Part shown: one piece after another, positions 16,301 to 23,798 of the stretch
Layout: every line of letters begins with the position of its first letter
Position numbering within the stretch: the first letter of the stretch is position 1
Source: an uncultured Eubacteriales bacterium
Lineage (GTDB): Bacteria; Bacillota; Clostridia; Monoglobales; Monoglobaceae
Direction: 5' to 3'
NCBI GenBank assembly: GCA_900550775.1
Contig: URTH01000004.1
Span: 1-23,798, forward strand
Length of the DNA stretch: 23,798 bases
Translations under genes and position numbers: made by a program
Notes under the pieces: generated by a model
Seen by the model: the letters and a program-made list of their open reading frames with translations, nothing else
Databases searched by the model: none
What the model was told of the DNA's origin: nothing

Positions 16301-17182
16301 ATGGAGCAAAGAATTGAACGGCTGATTCACAAGGCCGGCGTCCTGGTTGAGGCGCTGCCTTATATCCAAAAATTTTACGGAAAAACGGTTGTCATCAAGT
16401 ACGGCGGCAACGCCATGATTAACGAGGATTTAAAGAATCGGGTGATGGAGGATATCACACTTTTAAAATACATCGGCATCAATCCGATCGTTGTCCACGG
16501 CGGCGGCCCGGACATCTCCGCCGCACTGACCCGATTCGGGATTCAGAGCGAGTTCATCAACGGTCTGCGTGTGACGGACGATAAAACCATGCGTGTCGCG
16601 CAGATGGTACTGATCGGAAAAACCAATAAAGAAATCGTCTCGCTGCTCGGCGTCAAGGGCGGAAAGGGCATCGGTATTTCCGGCATTGACGGCGGACTGA
16701 TTCGCTGCCAAAAATACTATACCGAGGTGGACGGAAAAAAGACGGACATCGGCTATGTCGGTGACATCATTCATATTGATGACAAGATTCTGTCCGACCT
16801 GACCCGTCACGATTACATCCCGGTGGTTGCGCCGATCGGTGTTGACGAGGAGGGCAACAGCTACAACGTCAATGCAGACACGGTCGCCGGCGCCATTGCC
16901 GAGGCATTGATGGCAGAAAAGCTGATTCTTTTAACCGATATCGAAGGCATCAAGGAATCGGCCGACAGTGAGGAGATTTTGCCGGTACTCTCTCATCAAG
17001 AGATTGATGCCATGATCGCGGACGGAAAAATCGTGGGCGGCATGATTCCGAAGGTCAAGGGCTGCATCCAGGCCATTGAGGCCGGCGTCAATAAAGTCCA
17101 CATCATTGACGGACGTGTACCGCACTGCCTGCTTTTGGAGATTTTTACCGATCACGGTATCGGCACCATGATTACCAAATAG
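16301..17182 (+). CDS. argB: Acetylglutamate kinase
   Basis: Phosphorylates N-acetylglutamate with ATP, the second step of arginine synthesis. The 293-residue amino-acid-kinase-fold protein shows IKYGGNAM (32-39), VHGGGPDIS (65-73), [11 protein letters not shown] (87-97) and a C-terminal [10 protein letters not shown] motif. The N-terminal helix ([19 protein letters not shown]) before the KYGG lysine loop is the extension found in hexameric, arginine-inhibited enzymes and absent from E. coli NAGK, so feedback inhibition is inferred. The ATG at 16301 is preceded by GGAG six bases away; an ATG at 16289 and a TTG at 16265 have poorer sites. argJ, which often lies between argC and argB in Firmicutes, is missing here. 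Confidence 0.94.
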   Translation: MEQRIERLIHKAGVLVEALPYIQKFYGKTVVIKYGGNAMINEDLKNRVMEDITLLKYIGINPIVVHGGGPDISAALTRFGIQSEFINGLRVTDDKTMRVAQMVLIGKTNKEIVSLLGVKGGKGIGISGIDGGLIRCQKYYTEVDGKKTDIGYVGDIIHIDDKILSDLTRHDYIPVVAPIGVDEEGNSYNVNADTVAGAIAEALMAEKLILLTDIEGIKESADSEEILPVLSHQEIDAMIADGKIVGGMIPKVKGCIQAIEAGVNKVHIIDGRVPHCLLLEIFTDHGIGTMITK

Positions 17183-17192
17183 AATATAACGC

Positions 17193-17231
17193 AAAAAGGG
17201 CTTCGTCGCAAAATGCGATGAAGCCTTTTTT
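17193..17231. terminator. Bidirectional terminator after argB
   Basis: A 17-base stem with two G-T pairs (17193-17209 with 17215-17231; AAAAT loop) has A- and T-runs on either side. It can end argCB on the plus strand and the gene remnant and PHP transcripts on the minus strand. Confidence 0.88.
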
Positions 17232-17267
17232 CTGTTCTGCGCCGTTTTTTGTGCCGGCGCAGTGCCG

Positions 17268-17622
17268 CTATTTTTTAATCAGTCCAAAGCCGGCGTAAAA
17301 GGTCTCTCCCTGTATCGCAAGCTCCTTGACTTTTTGCGCAAATTCTGTTTTCGCCGCGGCCTCGTTCACGTTTTCACGATTGATATTTACGCCGAGCGTG
17401 AACATTAAGATCGAATCCGATTCCACCCTCTTTGGGATCTCAAACAGTCTTTGAAACCGCATAATATTACTGTCCTTATCCAGGTACTGTCCAAGCCCCT
17501 CATCTAAGAGCCACGAACCGCACGCCTTCCTCTCTTAAAATTTCTGCCTCGCGATAGATTGCGTCGGCCGTGATGTTTGAAGTAAAATCCTCTGTGTCAA
17601 AAGAAAAAATGATATCTGTCAT
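17268..17622 (-). pseudogene. Broken gene remnant: polysaccharide-deacetylase-like N-terminus joined out of frame to an unidentified C-terminus
   Basis: From ATG at 17620-17622 (ribosome site AAGGG) the frame reads MTDIIFSFDTEDFTSN, then ITADAIYREAEILREEGVR, and stops at 17500 after 40 residues. This start resembles the first strand of the polysaccharide deacetylase (NodB) fold with the SFDTED metal motif. The next frame over is open from about 17525 to the stop at 17268 (SWLLDEGLGQYLDKDSN, then IMRFQRLFEIPKRVESDS and on to FYAGFGLIKK). Joined, they give only about 118 residues, much less than a deacetylase, so an internal deletion plus a frameshift is the simplest reading. I do not recognise the second part. 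The promoter upstream is intact. The alternative is two tiny separate ORFs. Confidence 0.6.
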
Positions 17623-17654
17623 ATGCTTCACCCTTCCCTTCTCCTTGTCCGGTA

Positions 17655-17689
17655 CAAAGCGGCACAAAAGCGCCTTTGATACCGCTTTG
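17655..17689 (-). other. Hairpin in the 5' leader of the broken gene
   Basis: CAAAGCGG (17655-17662) and CCGCTTTG (17682-17689) form an eight-base stem, with further pairing inside (CAAA with TTTG). It lies between the promoter at 17706-17734 and the remnant start at 17622. It has no T-run. Confidence 0.45.
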
Positions 17690-17705
17690 CCGCATTTATC
17701 CTGTT

Positions 17706-17734
17706 ATTTTACCAAACACCGCACAAAGATACAA
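17706..17734 (-). promoter_or_regulatory. Promoter upstream of the gene remnant
   Basis: On the minus strand TTGTAT (17729-17734), a 17-base spacer and TAAAAT (17706-17711). Confidence 0.65.
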
Positions 17735-17781
17735 GGCAGAAAACTTACGATTTGTTCGAAATCTTACGGAGTATGAAGAAA

Positions 17782-18468
17782 CTACGGCTGCTGATTCGTC
17801 CATGTAAAGATGGTTCCCTCACCGCGCTTTAACCTTTTGATATAGTCATCCTCGCAGCCGAGCGGCGTTTCAAATTCCATGCCGGCAAGGTGCACCTGTT
17901 TTTCTCCGATATGATTGTCCGACCCGGCCGTTTGGATAAACGCATAGGTCTTTGCATAGAGCATTGCCATTGTATTTTCCCGTTCTGTCCGATTGGCGTT
18001 GATGACCTCAACCCCGTCCACGCAGTCCGGATAAAGACGGATATGGTCGATATACGACGCCTCCCGAAACGGATGCGCCTGCACCACAAAGCCTCCGTTT
18101 TCTCTGAAAAACCGCAGCTGCGACCGCTTGTCCATATCCATAATCTGCGGATGCTTTAAATACCACGCCTTGTCCAGGCCGTAAACCAAAAAGTCCGTCC
18201 CCTCATAGGAGCACTCCACGCCAAAAAACACCTTGATGCCGATTTTTTGGCCGATGGCAGCGGCCTCCTCATAATCCGAGACGTAAAACGCAATTTTTTC
18301 TGCGTACGGCAGCTCCGCATCAAGATTGATGTTGCCGTCCAGAAAATGGTTGGTGATAAAGATTCCGTCATAGCCTGCCTCTTTATAAAAGGTCACAGTC
18401 TCAAGAACGGTTGCGGCAGCACAGCGGCTCACCGGCGCCGTATGAAGATGGGTTTCATAGCGATACAT
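17782..18468 (-). CDS. PHP-domain metal-dependent phosphoesterase
   Basis: The 228-residue protein carries the polymerase-and-histidinol-phosphatase motifs: ETHLHT (H7, H9), FITNHF (H41), FFGVECSY (E85), VQAHPF (H132) and AGSDNH (D184, H186). These residues normally bind two or three metal ions and hydrolyse phosphoester bonds. The single-domain form without a polymerase or ligase partner has no fixed substrate; histidinol phosphatase or a nucleotide/oligonucleotide phosphatase are options. The ATG follows AAGGAGG with an eight-base spacer. It has its own promoter (18492-18520). No terminator of its own was seen, so its transcript may read through the remnant to 17193-17231. Confidence 0.87.
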   Translation of the reverse strand: MYRYETHLHTAPVSRCAAATVLETVTFYKEAGYDGIFITNHFLDGNINLDAELPYAEKIAFYVSDYEEAAAIGQKIGIKVFFGVECSYEGTDFLVYGLDKAWYLKHPQIMDMDKRSQLRFFRENGGFVVQAHPFREASYIDHIRLYPDCVDGVEVINANRTERENTMAMLYAKTYAFIQTAGSDNHIGEKQVHLAGMEFETPLGCEDDYIKRLKRGEGTIFTWTNQQP

Positions 18469-18491
18469 TACATCGTCCTCCTTTTTTCATT

Positions 18492-18520
18492 ATTGTACCC
18501 AAACCGCCGCCACAAATCAA
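18492..18520 (-). promoter_or_regulatory. Promoter of the PHP-domain gene
   Basis: On the minus strand TTGATT (18515-18520), a 17-base spacer and TACAAT (18492-18497), 23 bases upstream of the start codon region. Confidence 0.75.
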
Positions 18521-18530
18521 GGGGTTTCAC

Positions 18531-18565
18531 GAAAGAGAGCAGAGGAAATTCTCTGCTCTCTTTTC
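18531..18565 (-). terminator. Hairpin terminator after the rhamnosidase gene
   Basis: GAAAGAGAGCAGAG (18531-18544) pairs with CTCTGCTCTCTTTTC (18551-18565), allowing one extra base, around a six-base loop. It starts immediately beyond the stop codon at 18566. The T-run is short (TTTCG), so termination may be incomplete. Confidence 0.7.
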
Positions 18566-21064
18566 TCACATTTCGTCCGTATCGGCACAGGTAAAGCGCC
18601 AGCACCCCGAACCGCGGCGGTGCACGGCGCCGCCCGGCAGCCAAATTTCCGCCGTGGTATTGCATGGAACGGTCACCGTCAGCGAAAACGTTCCGTTTTC
18701 CGTCCGCCACGCGCTTTTTACCACACCATAGACCGTATCGATGGCCGCTTTGGCATACGAAATCCGCCGATCCGTCATCGGCCGAATCCGAATCTTCCGA
18801 TAGCCCGGCTCCATCGGCATAATCCCGCCGATTTTTTGATAGAAAAAGCTTGCCACCGCCCCGTAGGCGTAGTGGTTCAACGAGTTCATGCTCTCGCTCC
18901 AGAACGTCCCGTCCGGCCGGATTCCGTCCCAGTGCTCCCAGATGGTGGTAGCCCCCATTTTGACTGCGTAGAGCCAGGAGGGATATTCCTCCTGCAAAAT
19001 CAGGTCAAACGCCTTTTGGGGATAGCCGTTTTCGCTGAGCGCGTCACAGAGATACGGCGTTCCCAAAAAGCCCGTGGTCAGCTTGTCTCCGTTTGCACAC
19101 ACCAGATCATACAGCGCCCGTGCCGTCTGCTTTTGATCCTCGCATAGCCCAAACTGCAAGGCAATCGCATGGGCGGTCTGGGTCTGATCCAAAAGGCGGC
19201 CGTCCTGCGATACATAGGTTTTACGAATATTTTCAACAATGTTTTGATACAGATCCCGATAATGCTTGGCGTCCTCCCGCTTTTCCAGAGCAGCAGCCGC
19301 CTTAGAGAGCAGTCTTGCCGATCCGGCATAAAATGCGGAGGCGAGATAGGCTTTATCGGTGCCGCCGTCTAACACATCGCTCGGCGTATCGAGCGCCAGC
19401 CAGTCGCCGTACTGAAAGCCCGTGTCCCAGAGATACGGATTTTCACCCTGCGCCCGGATATATTCCACCCACGCTTTCATGGACGGGTACTGCCGCGCAA
19501 GCATACGCCGATCCGCATAGGCAAAATACACCTCCCACGGGCAAATCACGGCCGCATCGCCCCAGCCTGCGGAGGTTTCTACCATGCCCATCGAGGGGAC
19601 AATGTTCGGGCAGCCGCCGTCCTCTGCCTGATCGGCCGCCAGATCCCCCAGCCACTTTTCAAAAAACCGTGCCGACATCATGTTCTGCACCGCCGTTTTA
19701 CAAAACACCTGCGCGTCCCCGGTCCAGCCCATTCTCTCGTCCCGCTGCGGACAGTCGGTGGGAATATCCACAAAATTACCGCGCTGACCCCAAATCACAT
19801 TCTCATACAGCCGATTCAATAAATCGGACGAGGACTGAAAATGACCGATCCGCTCCATATCCGTGGAGATGACATGTGCCTCAAAGTCCGAGAGCGCCGC
19901 CGCGGTGGGATAGGCGTCAAGCCGCACATACCGAAACCCCTGAAAGGTCATTTTCGCATGATAGGATTCCTCTCCTTCGCCGCGCAGAATATAGGTGATT
20001 TTCTGCCGAGCGCTCCGCAGGTTATCGGTATAGAAGTTCCCGTCCCGATCCAGCGCCTCGGCGTGGCTGAGCTCCACCCGGCTCCCGCGGCTGCCCGATA
20101 CCCGAAAGTTCACCCAGCCGACCAGATTCTGTCCAAAGTCAAGCACCGTCTCGCCCTTTGGCGTGTGAATCAGCGCCTTGGGCGGCAGTTTTTGGATGAC
20201 CCGAACCGGCTCGCAGATCTGTCCGATCAGGTTTTCATAGCCGTACTCCCGTACGCAAAGCGGTACGCTGTCGCAGGACACAAAGCCGTTATCATAGACC
20301 TCACCGTCATACATATCGCAAAACCGCAATTTTGATTCCCGGCACTGCCAGGTCTCATCGGTTGCAACCGTGACATCGCCGTCATCGCCGCGCATCATCA
20401 GCTGCGCCAGCACCGCGTTCTTTTGGCGGTACGGCTCCCAACCGTGCAGGGATTCGATCCTCCCGTTGCACCAGCCCTTTGCTACAAAAATCTGTACGGT
20501 ATTCTCTCCGGGCACAAGATACGGTTCGACCTCATAGGTCTGGTATTGCAGCCGCTTTTTGTAGCTGGTAAACCCCGGCGCAAGATAACTGTCCGAGACG
20601 CGCCGTCCGTTGAGATACACCTCATAGACACCGTAAGCGGTCGCGTAAAGCCTTGCCTGTTTTGGCATATCCTTTACAAAAAAGCGTTTTTCAATCACCG
20701 GGACAGCATCGCCCTCGGCCGCAGGCTCCAGCCATTGTGCCTGCCAAAGCTCTTTGTGACCCAAAAAGCCGGTCTCAAAAAAGCCCTCTGCCCAGTCGGA
20801 TTCCTCCCGGTGATTGTCCCAGACCTTGACCTTAACCGCATACCGCGTCCTTGGCAGCAGCGGCTTTCCTGCATATTCTATGTAGGGTGCGGCCGCGCTT
20901 TCAATCCGTCCCGTGTCCCACATTCCCTCTACAACAATTTGGTATGCGGTCTGCTGCACATCGGTCTGATCCGATTGGAGCTTCCAGGAAAACCGCGGTA
21001 TTTTTTCATCCAATCCCACCGGGTTTTTTAAATATTCTGTCCTTAGTGCGCTGCACGATAACAT
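18566..21064 (-). CDS. Alpha-L-rhamnosidase, glycoside hydrolase family 78
   Basis: Releases terminal alpha-L-rhamnose from plant polysaccharides or flavonoid glycosides by an inverting mechanism. The 832-residue length and domain order fit GH78: N-terminal beta-sandwich domains (about 1-310, with YEVYLNGRRVSDSYLAPGFT at 147-166), a linking sandwich (LDFGQNLVGW at 308-317), an (alpha/alpha)6 barrel (about 410-740) and a C-terminal sandwich. Active-site signature DCPQRDERMGWTGD spans 437-450, with E443 the likely general acid and E710 (TTIWEHWDG) the likely base. There is no signal peptide, so it should act on imported oligosaccharides. The ATG follows AAGGAGAGG. It lies 90 bases after the secreted-protein gene. 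Confidence 0.93.
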   Translation of the reverse strand: MLSCSALRTEYLKNPVGLDEKIPRFSWKLQSDQTDVQQTAYQIVVEGMWDTGRIESAAAPYIEYAGKPLLPRTRYAVKVKVWDNHREESDWAEGFFETGFLGHKELWQAQWLEPAAEGDAVPVIEKRFFVKDMPKQARLYATAYGVYEVYLNGRRVSDSYLAPGFTSYKKRLQYQTYEVEPYLVPGENTVQIFVAKGWCNGRIESLHGWEPYRQKNAVLAQLMMRGDDGDVTVATDETWQCRESKLRFCDMYDGEVYDNGFVSCDSVPLCVREYGYENLIGQICEPVRVIQKLPPKALIHTPKGETVLDFGQNLVGWVNFRVSGSRGSRVELSHAEALDRDGNFYTDNLRSARQKITYILRGEGEESYHAKMTFQGFRYVRLDAYPTAAALSDFEAHVISTDMERIGHFQSSSDLLNRLYENVIWGQRGNFVDIPTDCPQRDERMGWTGDAQVFCKTAVQNMMSARFFEKWLGDLAADQAEDGGCPNIVPSMGMVETSAGWGDAAVICPWEVYFAYADRRMLARQYPSMKAWVEYIRAQGENPYLWDTGFQYGDWLALDTPSDVLDGGTDKAYLASAFYAGSARLLSKAAAALEKREDAKHYRDLYQNIVENIRKTYVSQDGRLLDQTQTAHAIALQFGLCEDQKQTARALYDLVCANGDKLTTGFLGTPYLCDALSENGYPQKAFDLILQEEYPSWLYAVKMGATTIWEHWDGIRPDGTFWSESMNSLNHYAYGAVASFFYQKIGGIMPMEPGYRKIRIRPMTDRRISYAKAAIDTVYGVVKSAWRTENGTFSLTVTVPCNTTAEIWLPGGAVHRRGSGCWRFTCADTDEM

Positions 21065-21087
21065 CTGTCACCTCTCCTTTTTGAATC

Positions 21088-21127
21088 AAAGGCAGGGCAG
21101 CCTCACTTTGCAAGCCGCCCTGCCTTT
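21088..21127 (-). terminator. Hairpin between the secreted-protein and rhamnosidase genes
   Basis: AAAGGCAGGGC (21088-21098) pairs with GCCCTGCCTTT (21117-21127) around an 18-base loop. On the minus strand only TTT follows, so it looks like a weak terminator or RNA stabiliser allowing read-through into the rhamnosidase. The longer T-run is on the plus strand, where no gene ends. No good promoter for the rhamnosidase was seen here. Confidence 0.55.
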
Positions 21128-21154
21128 TTATTTTTTCATTTCCGCAAAAGTTTT

Positions 21155-23533
21155 TCAGCGTTGATACTTTAAAACCTTATCACTCACCGGCGTTGGGTTG
21201 TCCGGCGCGGTAATCACAAAGGCCTCGGCATGCTGCGCCGCCGTGATCGGCACATCTGAAACCGAGAGCGCCGTCTCGCCGCCTATATCTGCCGTAACCG
21301 TGCCTACCTTGGTGAAAACCAAACGTTCGCCCTCCCAGACGTTTACCACGCCATAGCAGGTCTGCGCCGCCCCGGTACGGTTCTTGACCGTAGCCCGAAA
21401 CGCCAGCTTGCCGCCCTGCTCTGAAAACGCCATTTCAGACAGGTCAAACGCCTTGCTCTTGGTGACAAACTGCGCCGAAACCGGTGCCTCGATCGGATTA
21501 CCTGCCAGGTTTTGCAGCGCACCGCTCAGCCAAACCGTATACGTCTGATCGGATAAGAGGTGATATTTGGGCTTGATCTTTAGCACATTGCCGCCATCTA
21601 ACGTTACCCCGCGAAGCGGCACTGTCTCGCCGTCTATCATCAGCCGCACCGTCTCGGCCGAAACCTGCTCCTCTTGCACACCAGCCGTAAGAACCACGTT
21701 CACGGTCTCGGCATCATAGGGGATCTCGGTGTCGGTCAGCGAATCATTATAAGAAATCCGCGCAACACCGGGATAGTCCACCACGCCGTAGAAGGCTAAG
21801 TTGTCAACGCAATAGTAGCTCCCTTTCTGCCAGTTAAAGATACGCATCGAGTTAAAGCCGCTGATGACGTTTCGCATTGCAAAACGGTCAGCCAGCTTTT
21901 GTCCGTCCAGCCACAGGCTGTACGTGTTCGTCTGATAATCAAACTCGTATTTTACGTGATACCAGGTCAGCGGCTGAATCGGCGCCAGGTTTTGGGATTT
22001 GTCACCATTATATAAAATGATGTTTCCGCCCTCAATATAAAAGCCTTCGCCGTCCGGCTTGGCGTCTCCGACCATGTTGGTGGACAGACCGAAGTTCGGT
22101 CCCATATAGAAGTCCGCCTCCAGCACGTACCGCGTTACATCGAGCGTGTTCTTCAGAATGAGATAGGGAGAGGTATCGCCGCTTCTCTCCACCCGAACGC
22201 TCTGGCCGTGGGCATCGTTCACGGTTACAAGATCGATCTTGCCGTCTCTGTCCCGGTACGGTTCCAGCCCCTTGGGATATCCGCCCTCAAAATCACTGTC
22301 GATCATGGTGATCCGATCCTGCCTTGGCAGAATTTCAATCGCAAGCTCCGCGTCCGATGTATAGCCGTCTTTGCTATACGCCCTTGCGGTAAGGGTCACA
22401 GATCCCTGTGCGGCGCCGCTGAGGTCAAAGCGGTAGGGTTCCTCCGCTGCCGTGTCCCAAAGCATGCCGTTTTTATAAAGCTCCACCCGATCCACGCCGG
22501 CCGGCGCAGCAGCCGAAACCGCAACCTGTTTCAATTCCGACGGTGCGTAGGCGCCGCCGTCTTGCAGGTTTAAAAACCGAACCACGGGGCGCGGACTTTC
22601 CCGAACGGTAACCGTCACGGCATCGGTTTGCACCGAGCCGTTTCGGCTGTCCCACGCCACCGCATAAAACGCTGCCGTACCGGCTTGCTCTGCCGAATAG
22701 GAGAAGGTATAAGGCGCGCTCTCATCGCTGCCGAGTTTTTGACCGTCCTTATAAAAATCCACCTTTGTTACACCGATATCAGACGCCGCGTCCGCTGTGA
22801 GAGCGATTGTGTCGCCGACCTCATACTGTGCGCCGTTTTCCGGTGCGGTCAATGCTGCGCGGAGATTGGAGGGCTTTTCCTGATACTGTAACTTTACGTT
22901 GTCAATCAGGTAGTAACCGCCTGCCTTCCAGTTAAAAATCCGAAAGGTATAAAACTCCGGCTGGGCATTTTTGATCGGGGCGTTTTCTGCCACCGTGCTA
23001 TCATTTACGTAAAGGTCGCAGGTGCCGGCGCTGATATCAAAGATGTACCGGATATGATACCACGCGTTACCCGTTACCGGATAAGACGCGCTCGTACCGG
23101 GCAGTCCGACTTTGCCGCTCTCGATGTTAAAGCCCTCGCCCTTGGTTGCGCCCTGTCCTACCAGGTTGCTGGACACACCAAAATTATCCCCGACATAAAA
23201 GTCGGCCTCCAGCGCATAGCGATCGGCGATCACGCCGCCGGCACGAAATTCCAGGTACGGCCCACCGCCGGATGCAGGAAGTTCCACCCTTACGTTTTGC
23301 GCCTGTTCATCCCAGGTAATGCTGCCGGCATTTTTCACCCGGCCGACCGCCTCCGGGATTCCGTCCGAAAAATCGGCGCTTAAAATGTCAATCCATGTTT
23401 CCTCTTCGGCGCTTAAGATATCATCCCATGCTTCCCCTTCGGCGTGGACGGAGCCGATGATACCGCACAACATTCCCAGCGCACATACCCCGGCCGCCAG
23501 CCGTTTGAAACCATGTCGTTTTCTTTCTGCCAT
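21155..23533 (-). CDS. Large secreted multidomain beta-sandwich protein (duplicated jelly-roll and Ig-like domains)
   Basis: The 792-residue protein has a signal peptide (basic start, hydrophobic core 11-28, likely cleavage after VHA at 31). Two related jelly-roll domains lie near 50-217 and 408-585. They share RYxLEADFYxGxNFGxSxNxVG, GEGFxIExG and WYHxxYxFD, which suggests laminin-G/concanavalin-like folds. Between them are two bacterial Ig-like repeats (about 223-310 and 316-402; VxxVxxYKxG). An SbsA-type Ig-like domain follows (588-692, ending LSGALQNLAGNPI), then a C-terminal CARDB-like sandwich. There is no catalytic domain, sortase motif or S-layer motif, so a role as a glycan-binding surface or free protein is inferred from the rhamnosidase next door. 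The ATG follows AGAGGAAG. No promoter was recognised just upstream. Confidence 0.8.
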   Translation of the reverse strand: MAERKRHGFKRLAAGVCALGMLCGIIGSVHAEGEAWDDILSAEEETWIDILSADFSDGIPEAVGRVKNAGSITWDEQAQNVRVELPASGGGPYLEFRAGGVIADRYALEADFYVGDNFGVSSNLVGQGATKGEGFNIESGKVGLPGTSASYPVTGNAWYHIRYIFDISAGTCDLYVNDSTVAENAPIKNAQPEFYTFRIFNWKAGGYYLIDNVKLQYQEKPSNLRAALTAPENGAQYEVGDTIALTADAASDIGVTKVDFYKDGQKLGSDESAPYTFSYSAEQAGTAAFYAVAWDSRNGSVQTDAVTVTVRESPRPVVRFLNLQDGGAYAPSELKQVAVSAAAPAGVDRVELYKNGMLWDTAAEEPYRFDLSGAAQGSVTLTARAYSKDGYTSDAELAIEILPRQDRITMIDSDFEGGYPKGLEPYRDRDGKIDLVTVNDAHGQSVRVERSGDTSPYLILKNTLDVTRYVLEADFYMGPNFGLSTNMVGDAKPDGEGFYIEGGNIILYNGDKSQNLAPIQPLTWYHVKYEFDYQTNTYSLWLDGQKLADRFAMRNVISGFNSMRIFNWQKGSYYCVDNLAFYGVVDYPGVARISYNDSLTDTEIPYDAETVNVVLTAGVQEEQVSAETVRLMIDGETVPLRGVTLDGGNVLKIKPKYHLLSDQTYTVWLSGALQNLAGNPIEAPVSAQFVTKSKAFDLSEMAFSEQGGKLAFRATVKNRTGAAQTCYGVVNVWEGERLVFTKVGTVTADIGGETALSVSDVPITAAQHAEAFVITAPDNPTPVSDKVLKYQR
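23373..23438 (-). repeat. 33-base tandem repeat within the secreted-protein gene
   Basis: Two adjacent imperfect 33-base units begin at 23373 and 23406, and the first bases of a third begin at 23439. They encode the 11-residue duplicated stretch WDDILSAEEE / WIDILSADFS just behind the signal peptide. The reading frame is kept. Confidence 0.75.
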
Positions 23534-23621
23534 TATATTCCACTTCCTCTCTGATGCCTTGATTGTTTGTCAGTTTGCGGTGAGATGAACCATGGTGCCG
23601 TCAAAGGGCGCCAGATTGGTC

Positions 23622-23798
23622 TTATCCTTCCAGACAAAGACCTTGATCGTGGATTTCCTTTGCGACCTCCTTGCCGACATAACGATAATGCCACGGCTCA
23701 AAAATCACTCCCGTTATTTTTTCTTTATTCTTCGGATATCTCAATATAAATCCGTATTTATATGCATTATTGTACAGCCACTGCCCCTCCTGTGTGTA
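23622..23798 (-). CDS. VanY-type D-alanyl-D-alanine carboxypeptidase, C-terminal 58 residues (N-terminus beyond right edge)
   Basis: The frame entering from the right edge reads EGQWLYNNAYKYGFILRYP, then KNKEKITGVIFEPWHYRYVG, KEVAKEIHDQGLCLEG and TAA. This is the diagnostic C-terminal zinc-site region (EPWHYRYVG, with the catalytic glutamate and histidine) of VanY/DacB-like LD- or DD-carboxypeptidases that trim peptidoglycan stem peptides. It ends two or three residues short of the usual LEEYL-type tail. A second frame, 23570-23653, overlaps this end (see findings). The upstream metal ligands cannot be checked. Confidence 0.85.
   Translation of the reverse strand, partial: YTQEGQWLYNNAYKYGFILRYPKNKEKITGVIFEPWHYRYVGKEVAKEIHDQGLCLEG

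Noticed and set aside
17744..17768. CTTACG repeated at 17744 and 17763 with a GATTT/AAATC dyad
   Set aside because: Only five-base arms and imperfect repeats; too weak to call an operator or terminator for the PHP gene.

Overview
This window is a chromosomal segment of a low-oxygen Firmicute, most likely a gut Clostridia member (Oscillospirales-like). That placement is inferred, not computed. It rests on a Noc/ParB gene, a type III glutamine synthetase, Firmicute-style GyrA with an acidic tail, an MsmX/UgpC-type sugar ABC ATPase, a VanY-type carboxypeptidase, strong AGGAGG ribosome sites and sharp sigma-A promoters. Base composition looks slightly above 50% GC. No rRNA, tRNA, CRISPR array, phage or insertion sequence was seen.

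Layout: 1-642 holds the N-terminal part of Noc/ParB (minus), divergent from a leaderless Cu/Zn superoxide dismutase (plus). glnN follows with consensus -35 and -10 hexamers and ends in a strong terminator shared with a convergent amidohydrolase-apbE pair (minus). Divergent from apbE is exoA (exonuclease III). Its stop codon lies inside a terminator hairpin shared with a convergent tandem P-loop ATPase gene (minus). From 13508 down to 8026 runs one probable transcription unit: gyrA, ttcA-like tRNA thiolase, galU, an ABC-2 permease and a NUDIX hydrolase, closed by a terminator at 7900-7927. Upstream lies an MsmX/UgpC-type ATPase gene with its own promoter, palindrome and terminator.

On the plus strand, 15189-17182 encodes argC and argB (arginine biosynthesis) without an intervening argJ. 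After a shared terminator come, on the minus strand, a broken gene remnant with an intact promoter, a PHP-domain phosphoesterase, a GH78 alpha-L-rhamnosidase, a large secreted protein with duplicated jelly-roll and Ig-like domains, and the C-terminus of a VanY-type D,D-carboxypeptidase cut by the right edge.

Functional themes: nitrogen assimilation and arginine synthesis (glnN, argC, argB), DNA topology and repair or sanitation (gyrA, exoA, NUDIX), UDP-glucose and surface polymers (galU, ABC-2 permease), and plant-glycan use (GH78, secreted beta-sandwich protein, UgpC-type ATPase). I see no single convincing undescribed system. The best second-look items are the tandem P-loop ATPase, the compact leaderless SodC, natural alanine at the GyrA quinolone position, the orphan ABC-2 permease, and two places (17268-17622 and 23570-23798) where coding frames look spliced or broken.
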